Made by a program: the position numbers and the translations under genes | Part shown: positions 28,497 to 35,615 of the stretch, piece by piece | Position numbering within the stretch: position 1 is the first letter of the stretch | Layout of the letters: each line of letters begins with the position of its first letter | Notes under the pieces: model-generated | What the model was told of the DNA's origin: nothing | The model's input: the letters and a program-made list of their open reading frames with translations, nothing else | Database searches by the model: none | Origin: an uncultured Eudoraea sp. | GTDB taxonomy: Bacteria; Bacteroidota; Bacteroidia; Flavobacteriales; Flavobacteriaceae | Length of the DNA stretch: 47,546 nt | NCBI GenBank assembly: GCA_947258555.1 | Contig: CAMYJF010000016.1 | Location: forward strand, 1 to 47,546 | Direction of reading: 5' to 3'

Positions 28497-29699
28497 TTAT
28501 TGACTGTGCAAAGTTGCCACATAAAACCCATCGAAACCCGTGACGCTGGGCCAAAGGGTATATTCTTCTACTAATTCAAAATCGGCTCCTGCTTCACTGC
28601 TTAAAAATTCACGGAGCTGTTTGCCGTTCTCGGAGGGAAGGATAGAACAAGTAGCATATACTAAGGAACCTCCTGCCTTGACCAAAGGGGCATAGGACTG
28701 CATGATCTCCTGCTGTAGTTCCCTGTAACGTTGGATCTTTTTCTTGCTTAGCTTCCATTTAGCATCCGGATTGCGTCTTAAAATCCCAAGACCGGAACAA
28801 GGGGCGTCAATAAGCACTTTATCTGCCTTGCCATAATATTCAGATAGGTCTGTATTCTTATCTGCCAGCAAGGTTCGTATCCCTTCAATCCGACTCCGCT
28901 TTGCGCGCTTTTCCAGTTCATACATCTTCTTGGGATAGATGTCTATGGCCAGGATCTCTCCCCGATCTTTTAACAAGGCTGCCAAATGCAGGGATTTTCC
29001 GCCTGCACCTGCACAGGCATCGACAATGAAATCGCCTTCCTGTGGGTCGACCATAGGTGCAACCATCTGCGAATTAGCATCCTGGATCTCAAAGTGGCCA
29101 ATTTTAAAGGCTTTCAGGTGTTGTACTGCTCTTCGCTTTTTCAATCGCAAGGCATCCGGAAATCCGTGGATCTTCTCAGTTTCCACCCCTTCTTCCTGCA
29201 ACCATTGCTGTAGTCGCTCCGGATGGGTGAGCAGGGTATTCACCCTAAGGATGACATCGGCTTCCTTGTTTAATACGTGAAGCTCTTTTTCCCATCGCTC
29301 TTCTCCGAGTTCTTCCACACCCAATTCATCAAGCCAGTCAGGGATGGACTCCTTTATTGTTCGTGGTGTCACATTGAGAAGTGCTTTCTGAACCTGCTCC
29401 GAATCTAATTCCTCAACTTCTGCCCAATCAGGCAAGGGATAGCCTTGTTCTGCAGCCCAGATCCAAAATAAGGTTGTATGATCCGTTCCCCCGGCCAGGT
29501 CGGCAGCAACTGCTTCATACTTTCGCTTATATCGAACGATATCGTAAATAGACCCGGCCACTAAGCGACGGTCGCGCGAGCCCCAGCGTTTCTGACTCTT
29601 CAATAGTCGCTGGACGGCATCATCCGCCTTGGCCCCACGTTTAAAGATCTTGTCTAAAGTGATTTTAATGGCATTTATCTGATTTTGATGAAATCGCAT
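28497..29699 (-). CDS. rsmB: 16S rRNA (cytosine-C5)-methyltransferase, RsmB/NSUN family
   Basis: The 400-residue enzyme would methylate a cytosine in 16S rRNA (C967 for E. coli RsmB). An N-terminal NusB-like/helical part (MRFHQNQINAIKITLDKIF) precedes the SAM-dependent Rossmann domain. That domain contains DACAGAGGKSLHLAALL, AIDIYPKKMYELEKRA, VLIDAPCSGLGILRRNPD (motif IV Cys) and LVYATCSILPSENGKQ (catalytic Cys motif VI). It ends TGFDGFYVATLHSQ. The ATG at 29699 matches the family start; the frame is open to 29741. The gene converges with the S41 protease gene. A degenerate second copy of its last codons lies about 3.4 kb away on the other side of that gene. Confidence 0.9.
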   Translation of the reverse strand: MRFHQNQINAIKITLDKIFKRGAKADDAVQRLLKSQKRWGSRDRRLVAGSIYDIVRYKRKYEAVAADLAGGTDHTTLFWIWAAEQGYPLPDWAEVEELDSEQVQKALLNVTPRTIKESIPDWLDELGVEELGEERWEKELHVLNKEADVILRVNTLLTHPERLQQWLQEEGVETEKIHGFPDALRLKKRRAVQHLKAFKIGHFEIQDANSQMVAPMVDPQEGDFIVDACAGAGGKSLHLAALLKDRGEILAIDIYPKKMYELEKRAKRSRIEGIRTLLADKNTDLSEYYGKADKVLIDAPCSGLGILRRNPDAKWKLSKKKIQRYRELQQEIMQSYAPLVKAGGSLVYATCSILPSENGKQLREFLSSEAGADFELVEEYTLWPSVTGFDGFYVATLHSQ

Positions 29700-29779
29700 A
29701 TAGAGAAATATAAACCCGGGATTACGTTTTATCGATACCATCCAAAGTACCGAGCTAAGATCTAAATAGATGTTAGCCT

Positions 29780-29947
29780 ATGAATATTTTCAGATTACTT
29801 TTTTTGTTCTTCTTGATTCTTGGTATCAGTTGTTCTCCCGAAGATATCGTTATCAGCGGGGAAAGTACGAATTCCAATACACCCGGCAGCGAATGCGATA
29901 CTTTTAGTATCCTATTAGAGCCTTTCTACAGTTTCCTGAAAAAATAA
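29780..29947 (+). CDS. Small lipoprotein of 55 residues, unknown function
   Basis: An ATG at 29780 opens a 55-codon frame. It gives MNIFRLLFLFFLILGISC, a clear lipoprotein signal with lipobox LGIS-C (Cys18). After it come SPEDIVISGESTNSNTPGSE and CDTFSILLEPFYSFLKK. The frame is followed directly by a strong terminator that starts at its stop codon. The signal peptide, lipobox and terminator placement argue that it is a real gene although it is short. No family is recognised. It is divergent from rsmB, and the space between is about 80 bases. Confidence 0.68.
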   Translation: MNIFRLLFLFFLILGISCSPEDIVISGESTNSNTPGSECDTFSILLEPFYSFLKK

Positions 29948-29970
29948 AAGGGAGGTTTTCACCTCCCTTT
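29947..29970. terminator. Bidirectional terminator between converging genes
   Basis: AAAGGGAGGT and ACCTCCCTTT form a perfect 10-bp stem with loop TTTC. Plus-strand reading ends in TTT; minus-strand reading continues TTTTATTTTTT. It serves the lipoprotein gene and the DUF6515 gene, which converge here. Confidence 0.88.
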
Positions 29971-29995
29971 CGTACAAACGCTCCAAATCATCTCT

Positions 29996-30343
29996 CTACA
30001 CTATGACTACTTTAAAGCCACTTCTTCTTTTCTTGTAATACACACCCCTGTATTTATAGTATCGCTTTCCTCGTACATATACGATCTTGTGTCCGCGTGG
30101 AAGTACATTGATACGTAATCCTACCGGAGCCGAGCATACCACATATTTTCTTCCAAAAGGCTTATACCAAACGCCGGCAGCAAATCTGTATTTAACACCG
30201 TGGAACTTATAGATCTTAGGTTTATGGACTGTGGTTACCACAGTTCCACGTTTTGGGTAGACTTTTACAACCCGTTGCGCTTCTGCGCTATTAAAGGCGC
30301 CTATCATAAGGGCCATCACTAAAAGTATTTTCAAGGTTTTCAT
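29996..30343 (-). CDS. Secreted DUF6515-type protein
   Basis: The 115-residue product has a signal peptide (MKTLKILLVMALMIGAFNSAEA) and a small Tyr/Lys/Arg-rich mature part with KIYKFHGVKYRFAAGVWYKP, VVCSAPVGLRINVLPRGHKI and the repeated YVRGKRYYKYRGVYYKK. This matches the DUF6515 pattern (YYxxxGVYY repeats around a PPVG..V..LP block). It is a short exported beta protein of unknown function in Bacteroidota. Its promoter region carries the same TTAAACCAT-N14-GTCTTA motif found before the nearby sigma-factor and anti-sigma genes, so it is probably a member of that ECF regulon. The start is an ATG next to the signal peptide. Confidence 0.82.
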   Translation of the reverse strand: MKTLKILLVMALMIGAFNSAEAQRVVKVYPKRGTVVTTVHKPKIYKFHGVKYRFAAGVWYKPFGRKYVVCSAPVGLRINVLPRGHKIVYVRGKRYYKYRGVYYKKRRSGFKVVIV

Positions 30344-30370
30344 AGCAATTTTTTTAAATGATTATACTTC

Positions 30371-30399
30371 TAAGACTGTAGGTTTAAACTATGGTTTAA
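30371..30399 (-). promoter_or_regulatory. Predicted ECF-sigma promoter of the DUF6515 gene
   Basis: TTAAACCAT, 14 bases, then GTCTTA, on the minus strand. The sequence and the spacing equal those at 32002-32030. The AAACC to GTC distance is 16 bases, the usual gap between -35 and -10 elements of ECF sigma promoters. The gene starts 28 bases downstream. Confidence 0.68.
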
Positions 30400-30400
30400 T

Positions 30401-30426
30401 AAAAAAGGAAGCCGTTTGGCTTCCTT
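30401..30426 (-). terminator. Terminator after the sigma / anti-sigma / Spy-like operon
   Basis: On the minus strand AAGGAAGCC and GGCTTCCTT pair with a four-base loop and are followed by TTTT. It is 24 bases after the stop of the gene at 30451 and directly before the DUF6515 promoter. Confidence 0.88.
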
Positions 30427-30450
30427 ATAGGTTTTTCATCGAAAACTGCT

Positions 30451-30900
30451 TCATCCGCCTTTTCGTCGTTTTTGGATCTCTTTCAGCAATCTCTTTTTGA
30501 AATCTTCTTCGGCCCGGATCAACTTAAAACTTTTCTTTGCACCGAGCACTTCGCTCATACGTTCCATATAGGCAATATGCAGCCGGTGTTTTTCGGCTTC
30601 CAGATCTAGTAATTTATCAAGCAGTCTCGAAGCTTCACCTTCTGTGAGGTATTCGAAATCCTGCAATTTGCTAAGTATATCAACGCGTTCTTTGCGTTTG
30701 ATCGCTTCAATGTTTCCTTCATGTTCATTGTAAAGGGGCCAGAATACTTGTGCTTCTTCACTGGTCAAATTCAAACGTTCGGTGATAAAGGCCACTTTAA
30801 GCGATTTAATTCGCTCACGGCCCGGTCTGTTTTGCGAAAAAGCAAACGTACCCACCAGCATGAACAGTACCAATACCCCAATTTTGACTCTATTCTTCAT
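30451..30900 (-). CDS. Periplasmic Spy/CpxP-like protein linked to the ECF sigma factor
   Basis: The 149-residue product has a signal peptide (MKNRVKIGVLVLFMLVGTFAFSQ). An all-helical, highly charged mature part follows (RIKSLKVAFITERLNLTSEEAQVFWPLYNEHE, LLDKLLDLEAEKHRLHIAYMERMSEVLG, basic tail KRLLKEIQKRRKGG). LNLTSEEAQxFWP is the signature of the Bacteroidota proteins named 'sensor of ECF-type sigma factor', distant relatives of Spy/CpxP stress sensors. Its start overlaps the end of the anti-sigma gene (two adjacent ATG codons, 30903 and 30900), so it is translationally coupled to it. It likely acts as the periplasmic arm of the system (inference). A terminator follows. Confidence 0.8.
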   Translation of the reverse strand: MKNRVKIGVLVLFMLVGTFAFSQNRPGRERIKSLKVAFITERLNLTSEEAQVFWPLYNEHEGNIEAIKRKERVDILSKLQDFEYLTEGEASRLLDKLLDLEAEKHRLHIAYMERMSEVLGAKKSFKLIRAEEDFKKRLLKEIQKRRKGG

Positions 30901-31405
30901 CATACTCCAAGTTTAATTCATCTAAATCATCTATGGTATCATCGAGATACTCCATTATATTTTCATCTTCGACATTCAATTCTATTATGGCATCTTCCTC
31001 CAAAACATCTTCAGGAATAAATTCTGCCAATTCATAGGAACTCAATCCTAATTCATCCTCATCTAAATAAGCCTCTATATCTGCACTCGCCAGAGTGTCA
31101 AAGCTAGCCTCCTCTGTTCCTTTCCACGGGATCAGGACGACAAGCAGGAAAATTGCAGCAATGGAAGCTGCTGCCACCCAGTATTGTTTATAGGAACGCA
31201 TTTGCACCACTTTGGTCTCCTTGGGTTCCATGCGTGACTTCAACTTTTCATTGAAAGACTCAAGATACCCTTCCGGCATGCTGAATCCTTCATTTTCAGG
31301 AACGGCCTGGGATTCCTCCCCAACCTTGTCCAGGATCCGGTCTGTGAGGGAATCAAAATACCCTTCCGGTGTTTTAAAGCCTTTATGTTTCTTCCAATCT
31401 TTCAT
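30890..31405 (-). CDS. Single-pass membrane protein, predicted anti-sigma factor
   Basis: The 171-residue protein has a cytoplasmic N-terminus, one transmembrane helix (about 75-94, YWVAAASIAAIFLLVVLIPW), and a very acidic periplasmic C-terminus rich in Asp and Glu. The N-terminal part contains an internal repeat, GFKTPEGYFDSL (9-20) and GFSMPEGYLESF (40-51). These look like short linear motifs able to contact the sigma factor. There is no zinc-binding HxxxCxxC motif. Its place directly after the ECF sigma gene and its topology support an anti-sigma role, by inference only. It has its own copy of the ECF promoter motif, overlapping the sigma stop codon. Confidence 0.75.
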   Translation of the reverse strand: MKDWKKHKGFKTPEGYFDSLTDRILDKVGEESQAVPENEGFSMPEGYLESFNEKLKSRMEPKETKVVQMRSYKQYWVAAASIAAIFLLVVLIPWKGTEEASFDTLASADIEAYLDEDELGLSSYELAEFIPEDVLEEDAIIELNVEDENIMEYLDDTIDDLDELNLEYDEE

Positions 31406-31414
31406 GTCCTAGGT

Positions 31415-31443
31415 ATAGACGTCTTTTTTGTCTAATGGTTTAA
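31415..31443 (-). promoter_or_regulatory. Predicted ECF-sigma promoter before the anti-sigma gene
   Basis: TTAAACCAT, 14 bases, GTCTAT on the minus strand. The TAA of TTAAACC is also the stop codon of the sigma gene. The anti-sigma ATG lies about 10 bases further on. The sequence is close to 32002-32030 over about 33 bases. Confidence 0.62.
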
Positions 31444-31982
31444 TTTTCTTTCAAATAGCTTTCAATCTTTTTGACTGCATGGTGGTAGGAAGCTTTGAGT
31501 CCGCCTACCGAGGTTTCCAGAATTTCTGAAATTTCTTCATATTTCAGTTCTTCAAAGTATTTCATATTGAAGACCAGTTTCTGTTTTTCAGGCAATTTAG
31601 CAATGGCTTGTTGTAGCTTGTATTGGATCTCATCGCCTTCAAAATATACATCTGCCTGTAAATTGTTTGCCATTCGCTCCTGCAAGGCCTCTGAATTTAC
31701 GCCTAACTTTTTTGATTTCTGTTTTATAAAGGTGAGGGATTCATTCGTTGCAATACGGTACATCCAGGAATATAATTTGCTGTCGCCCTTGAACCCGTCA
31801 ATACTTCTAAATACCTTAATGAACGTATTTTGCAAGACATCGTCTGCATCGTCATGATCCAGTACGATCCTACGGATATGCCAGTACAATCGCTCCTTAT
31901 AGGTGTTGATCAACATCTCGAACGCCTTTGACTGGGTATCTTTTTGCTTTAGTTGCTTAACTAACGTTTCTTCGGCTATCAA
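31440..31982 (-). CDS. RNA polymerase sigma factor, ECF family
   Basis: The 180-residue sigma factor has region 2 at about 22-92 (YKERLYWHIRRIVLDHDDADDVLQNTFIKVFRSI, then LYSWMYRIATNESLTFIKQ) and region 4 at about 122-175 (AIAKLPEKQKLVFNMKYFEELKYEEISEILETSVGGLKASYHHAVKKI). Region 3 is absent, as in all ECF members. The frame starts with TTG at 31982, matching the usual MIAEETL family start; no ATG is available. It is the first of three coupled genes with the anti-sigma and Spy-like genes. The ECF-type promoter motif at 32002-32030 suggests it activates itself. Confidence 0.92.
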   Translation of the reverse strand: MIAEETLVKQLKQKDTQSKAFEMLINTYKERLYWHIRRIVLDHDDADDVLQNTFIKVFRSIDGFKGDSKLYSWMYRIATNESLTFIKQKSKKLGVNSEALQERMANNLQADVYFEGDEIQYKLQQAIAKLPEKQKLVFNMKYFEELKYEEISEILETSVGGLKASYHHAVKKIESYLKEN

Positions 31983-32001
31983 AGTCAGTTTGTTATAGGG
32001 G

Positions 32002-32030
32002 TAAGACCTCTCTTTTTTCCAATGGTTTAA
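32002..32030 (-). promoter_or_regulatory. Predicted autoregulated ECF-sigma promoter of the sigma gene
   Basis: TTAAACCAT, 14 bases, GTCTTA on the minus strand, ending 19 bases before the TTG start at 31982. The AAACC / GTC pair at 16-base spacing resembles ECF promoters (for example GGAAC..GTC). Two further copies lie at 31415 and 30371. Confidence 0.68.
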
Positions 32031-32057
32031 TTCCTTTCAACCTTTATAACGCTCGTT

Positions 32058-33881
32058 TTAGCCAATAGTTTGCATCTCGACTAACTTTTTATAGGTGCCT
32101 TTTTTCTCCATTAGGGCCAAATGATTGCCTTCTTCCACTATTTTTCCTTTCTGCAATACAAGGATATGGTCGGCATTCTGGATAGTAGATAATCTATGGG
32201 CGATAACCACCGAAGTGCGGTTTTTCATTAAATTTTCGAGAGCCATCTGTACAAGTCGCTCACTTTCTGTATCCAGGGCCGAAGTAGCCTCGTCCAGGAT
32301 AAGGATGGCCGGATCTTTAAGTACTGCCCGTGCAATGGCCAATCGCTGTTTCTGCCCTCCGCTAAGTTTATTACCCCCATCACCGATGTTGGTGTCATAG
32401 CCTTCAGGCAGCTCTGAAATAAATTCATGGGCGTTCGCCACCTTAGCGGCTTCGATGATCGCTTCCCGAGAGGCTCCTTCCTTGCCCAGGCCAATGTTCC
32501 AGGCCACGGTATCGTTAAAGAGGATAGAATCCTGTGTGACCATTCCTATGAGATTTCGGAGGGATCTTTTCGATATTTTTTTGACATTGATATCGTCAAT
32601 GAACAGGGTTCCTTCATTCACATCGTAAAAGCGTGTAAGTAAGTTAGCCAGCGTACTCTTGCCACTTCCGGACTGACCTACGAGAGCGACAGTTTTGCCT
32701 TTGTACAACTCAAAGTTAAAATCGGTCAGTACCCATTGATCTTCATATTTAAAGGAAATAGCATTGAAGTTGATATTATTGTCGAAACTCGTTTTTTCGA
32801 TCGCGTTCTCCATGTCTTTGATCGGATTGGGTGTTTCCAGGATCTCCAGCACCCTTTCTGCGGCGGCATTGCCCTTTTTAACGCCATAAGAAGCCTTGCT
32901 AATGGCCTTTGCTGGTGTTAAGATATTATAGGCAAGCCCCATATAGGCGATGAAAGAAGAAGGATCCAGTACTTTATCGATCAATACCATTCTGCCCCCG
33001 TACCACAAAAGCACTCCTATCACTAAGATCCCGAGAAATTCCCCTAAGGGAGATGCCAGGTTCTGCCTGTTCAACAGGCTATTGGAAAATTTGAAGAACC
33101 TGTCTGTGGAGCGTTGAAAGTGTTTTGAAAACCGACTTTCACTGGTAAAGGCTTTGATGATGCGGAGCCCGGTAAGTGTTTCTTCGGTGATGGAAAGAAA
33201 TTCTCCCTGTTCTTTCTGAACGCGAGCCGATTTCTTTTTTAGCGATTTCCCAACACGTGATATGATGAATCCTGCGATTGGGATAAAAATGAATACGAAG
33301 AGCGTCAGCTTGGCACTGATAAAGAACATGATCGCTATGGTGAACAAAATTGTCAAGGGTTCCCGGATCAGAAGTTCCAGGATGGAGAGGAAGCTATGTT
33401 GGATCTCCAGTACATCTGAGGTGATCCGGGCGATCACATCCCCTTTTCTTTTTTCGGTGAAATAGGAAACTGGCAGATCTGTGATCTTGTCATACATGGC
33501 ATTTCTAAGATCCTTCAATACCCCATTACGCAGGAAGGTGATAAAATACATCGCCAGATAATTGAAGACATTCTTTAACAGAAACAGCAATAAGACCAAT
33601 CCGATAACCAGGACCAGGCCTTTCATCTGATCATCGCCCGAAAACTGGGTAACTTGATAATTTATGTAGTCCTGAAGATAATCCTTTGCCTGCCCCATCC
33701 CTGTATAAATGGGTAGTACCGCCACTTTCTTGGATTGATCAAAGAGTACATCAAGCATGGGTATCAAGGCGGCAAAAGATAGTGCGCTAAACAGGGCATA
33801 AAGAATATTGAAAAAGATATTCAGAAAACCATATTTGCGATAAGGGATCGCAAAGCGCAATATTTTCTTGAAATATTCCAT
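32058..33881 (-). CDS. ABC exporter, MsbA-like (fused permease and ATPase)
   Basis: The 607-residue half-transporter has a type IV transmembrane domain with about six helices (15-320) and a C-terminal ATPase. Walker A is GQSGSGKST (about 402-410), the Q-loop is VTQDSILFND, the signature is LSGGQKQR, Walker B is ILILDEATSALD, and the switch His is in VIAHRLST. Overall it resembles MsbA-type lipid or drug flippases. It works as a homodimer in the inner membrane. The substrate is unknown, though MsbA-like enzymes near sugar-phosphate and glycosyltransferase genes often act in lipid or glycan export. Its ATG overlaps the stop of the phosphohexomutase gene by one base (TAATG), so the two are co-translated. 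Confidence 0.92.
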   Translation of the reverse strand: MEYFKKILRFAIPYRKYGFLNIFFNILYALFSALSFAALIPMLDVLFDQSKKVAVLPIYTGMGQAKDYLQDYINYQVTQFSGDDQMKGLVLVIGLVLLLFLLKNVFNYLAMYFITFLRNGVLKDLRNAMYDKITDLPVSYFTEKRKGDVIARITSDVLEIQHSFLSILELLIREPLTILFTIAIMFFISAKLTLFVFIFIPIAGFIISRVGKSLKKKSARVQKEQGEFLSITEETLTGLRIIKAFTSESRFSKHFQRSTDRFFKFSNSLLNRQNLASPLGEFLGILVIGVLLWYGGRMVLIDKVLDPSSFIAYMGLAYNILTPAKAISKASYGVKKGNAAAERVLEILETPNPIKDMENAIEKTSFDNNINFNAISFKYEDQWVLTDFNFELYKGKTVALVGQSGSGKSTLANLLTRFYDVNEGTLFIDDINVKKISKRSLRNLIGMVTQDSILFNDTVAWNIGLGKEGASREAIIEAAKVANAHEFISELPEGYDTNIGDGGNKLSGGQKQRLAIARAVLKDPAILILDEATSALDTESERLVQMALENLMKNRTSVVIAHRLSTIQNADHILVLQKGKIVEEGNHLALMEKKGTYKKLVEMQTIG

Positions 33882-35602
33882 TAACCGAGCTTGAGTTCTT
33901 CCGTGATCCTCTCCAGCTTGTTTTCAAGCGATGCACGGACAGTCTTGTAATCTGTTGCAGCTGGCAAAGAGGCATTGACACTCATATAGAATTTTATTTT
34001 AGGTTCTGTACCGCTAGGTCTTGCAGCAATGCGTGTCCCGTCCTCTGTTGTATAGATCAGGACATTAGATTTGGGAATATCGATCTGTGCAGAAGCGCCT
34101 GTCCTGGGATCAGTTGAGGTGCCAGCATTGTAATCGTCTATTTTTATAACCTGAGATCCATCAATAGATTTAAGGGGGTTTTCTTTAAAATCGATCATCA
34201 TTTGCCGGATCTCTTCGGCTCCCTGAATCCCTTTTTTTGTAAGGGAAACAAGTTTCTCTTGGTAGCAGCCATACTTCACAAAGGCATCGAGCAGTGCCTG
34301 ATAAAAAGAACTGCCAGCCGCTTTTTTCTCAGCAGCGATCTCACATGCTAATAAGGTAGAGGTGACGGCATCCTTGTCCCTTACAAAATCACCTACCATA
34401 AATCCAAAGCTCTCTTCCCCGCCGCCTACAAAATAGGAGTCCGGAAAATCTTTGATCATTTTTGCGATCCATTTAAATCCGGTAAGGGCTTCTTTATATT
34501 CAACGCCAAATGTAGCTGCCAATTGGCGCATCATAGGTGTTGAAACGATCGTACTTGCGATAAATTCATTTCCGGTAAAACCTTTATCCCTGCGCTTCTC
34601 GAGCAAGTATTCCGTCATCAGGATCATGGTTTGATTGCCGTTCAGCAATTGTAGTTCCCCTTCTGTATTACGAACTGCAATACCCAGTCTGTCACTGTCC
34701 GGATCCGTACCTACTACCATATCGGCACCTAATTCCTCAGCTTTTTTCATTGCTATTTCAAGGGCCTCCGGCTCCTCTGGGTTAGGGGACTTAACCGTTG
34801 GAAAATTCCCGTCTGGTTCTGCCTGTTCGGCTATGACGGTTACTTTTGAGTAACCTGCCCGTTTTAATACTTCAGGAATCGCAGTAATGGATGTGCCGTG
34901 CAAGGAGGTAAATACGATATGAAGGTCGTCCTTACCAGGGGCGTTAAAATCCCCATTGCTAACAGATGCAGAAATAAAGGCTTCATCGACTTCTGCATCA
35001 ATTTTTTGGATAAGCTCTGGTCGGGTGCTGAACTTAACATCTTCAAAATTCAAGGCATTGATCTCGGTGATTATCTCCTCATCTTGCGGTGGTACGATCT
35101 GTCCGCCATCGGTCCAGTATACTTTATATCCGTTGTATTCAGGCGGATTGTGGGAGGCCGTCAGCACAATACCAACATGGCAATTGAGGTGCCGTACGGC
35201 AAAACTGAGTTCGGGAGTTGTTCTTAATTCTGAGAACAGATAGACCTGGATGTCATTAGCGGAAAATACTTCGGCCACGGTTTGTGCCAGAGATTGGCTG
35301 TTGTGTCGGCAATCATAGGCGATAACAACTTTTAACTGGGTTTCCGGATATGATCTTTTCAGGTAATTACTGAGTCCCTGAGAATTCTTGCCCAGGGTAT
35401 ATTTATTGATCCGGTTTGTTCCAACACCCATAACTCCACGCATTCCACCGGTACCAAACTCGAGGCTTTTGTAGAAACGATCTTTTAAGTCTTCAGGGTC
35501 ATTTTCGATCAGCTGTGCTACTTCATTTCTGACCGATTCATCAAAAACAGGGCTTAACCAGTTTTGTGCTTCTTTTTGTATTTGGGCTGCGAGTTCAGAC
35601 AT
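33881..35602 (-). CDS. Phospho-sugar mutase (phosphoglucomutase/phosphomannomutase family)
   Basis: The 573-residue alpha-D-phosphohexomutase interconverts hexose-1-phosphate and hexose-6-phosphate. The phosphoserine loop is LTASHNPPEYNGYK (Ser150). The Mg loop is GTDPDSDRLGIAV, the sugar-specificity loop is GGGEESFGFMVGDFVRDKDA, and the phosphate-binding loop is RPSGTEPKIKFYMSV. The GEES variant of the sugar loop fits the PgcA-type glucose/mannose enzymes of about 570 residues. It supplies activated sugars for cell-surface glycans. It precedes the ABC exporter gene (one-base overlap) and follows the glycosyltransferase gene by 13 bases, so the three form a small envelope-glycan operon. Confidence 0.92.
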   Translation of the reverse strand: MSELAAQIQKEAQNWLSPVFDESVRNEVAQLIENDPEDLKDRFYKSLEFGTGGMRGVMGVGTNRINKYTLGKNSQGLSNYLKRSYPETQLKVVIAYDCRHNSQSLAQTVAEVFSANDIQVYLFSELRTTPELSFAVRHLNCHVGIVLTASHNPPEYNGYKVYWTDGGQIVPPQDEEIITEINALNFEDVKFSTRPELIQKIDAEVDEAFISASVSNGDFNAPGKDDLHIVFTSLHGTSITAIPEVLKRAGYSKVTVIAEQAEPDGNFPTVKSPNPEEPEALEIAMKKAEELGADMVVGTDPDSDRLGIAVRNTEGELQLLNGNQTMILMTEYLLEKRRDKGFTGNEFIASTIVSTPMMRQLAATFGVEYKEALTGFKWIAKMIKDFPDSYFVGGGEESFGFMVGDFVRDKDAVTSTLLACEIAAEKKAAGSSFYQALLDAFVKYGCYQEKLVSLTKKGIQGAEEIRQMMIDFKENPLKSIDGSQVIKIDDYNAGTSTDPRTGASAQIDIPKSNVLIYTTEDGTRIAARPSGTEPKIKFYMSVNASLPAATDYKTVRASLENKLERITEELKLG

Positions 35603-35615
35603 TAAGCGAGTTCTT

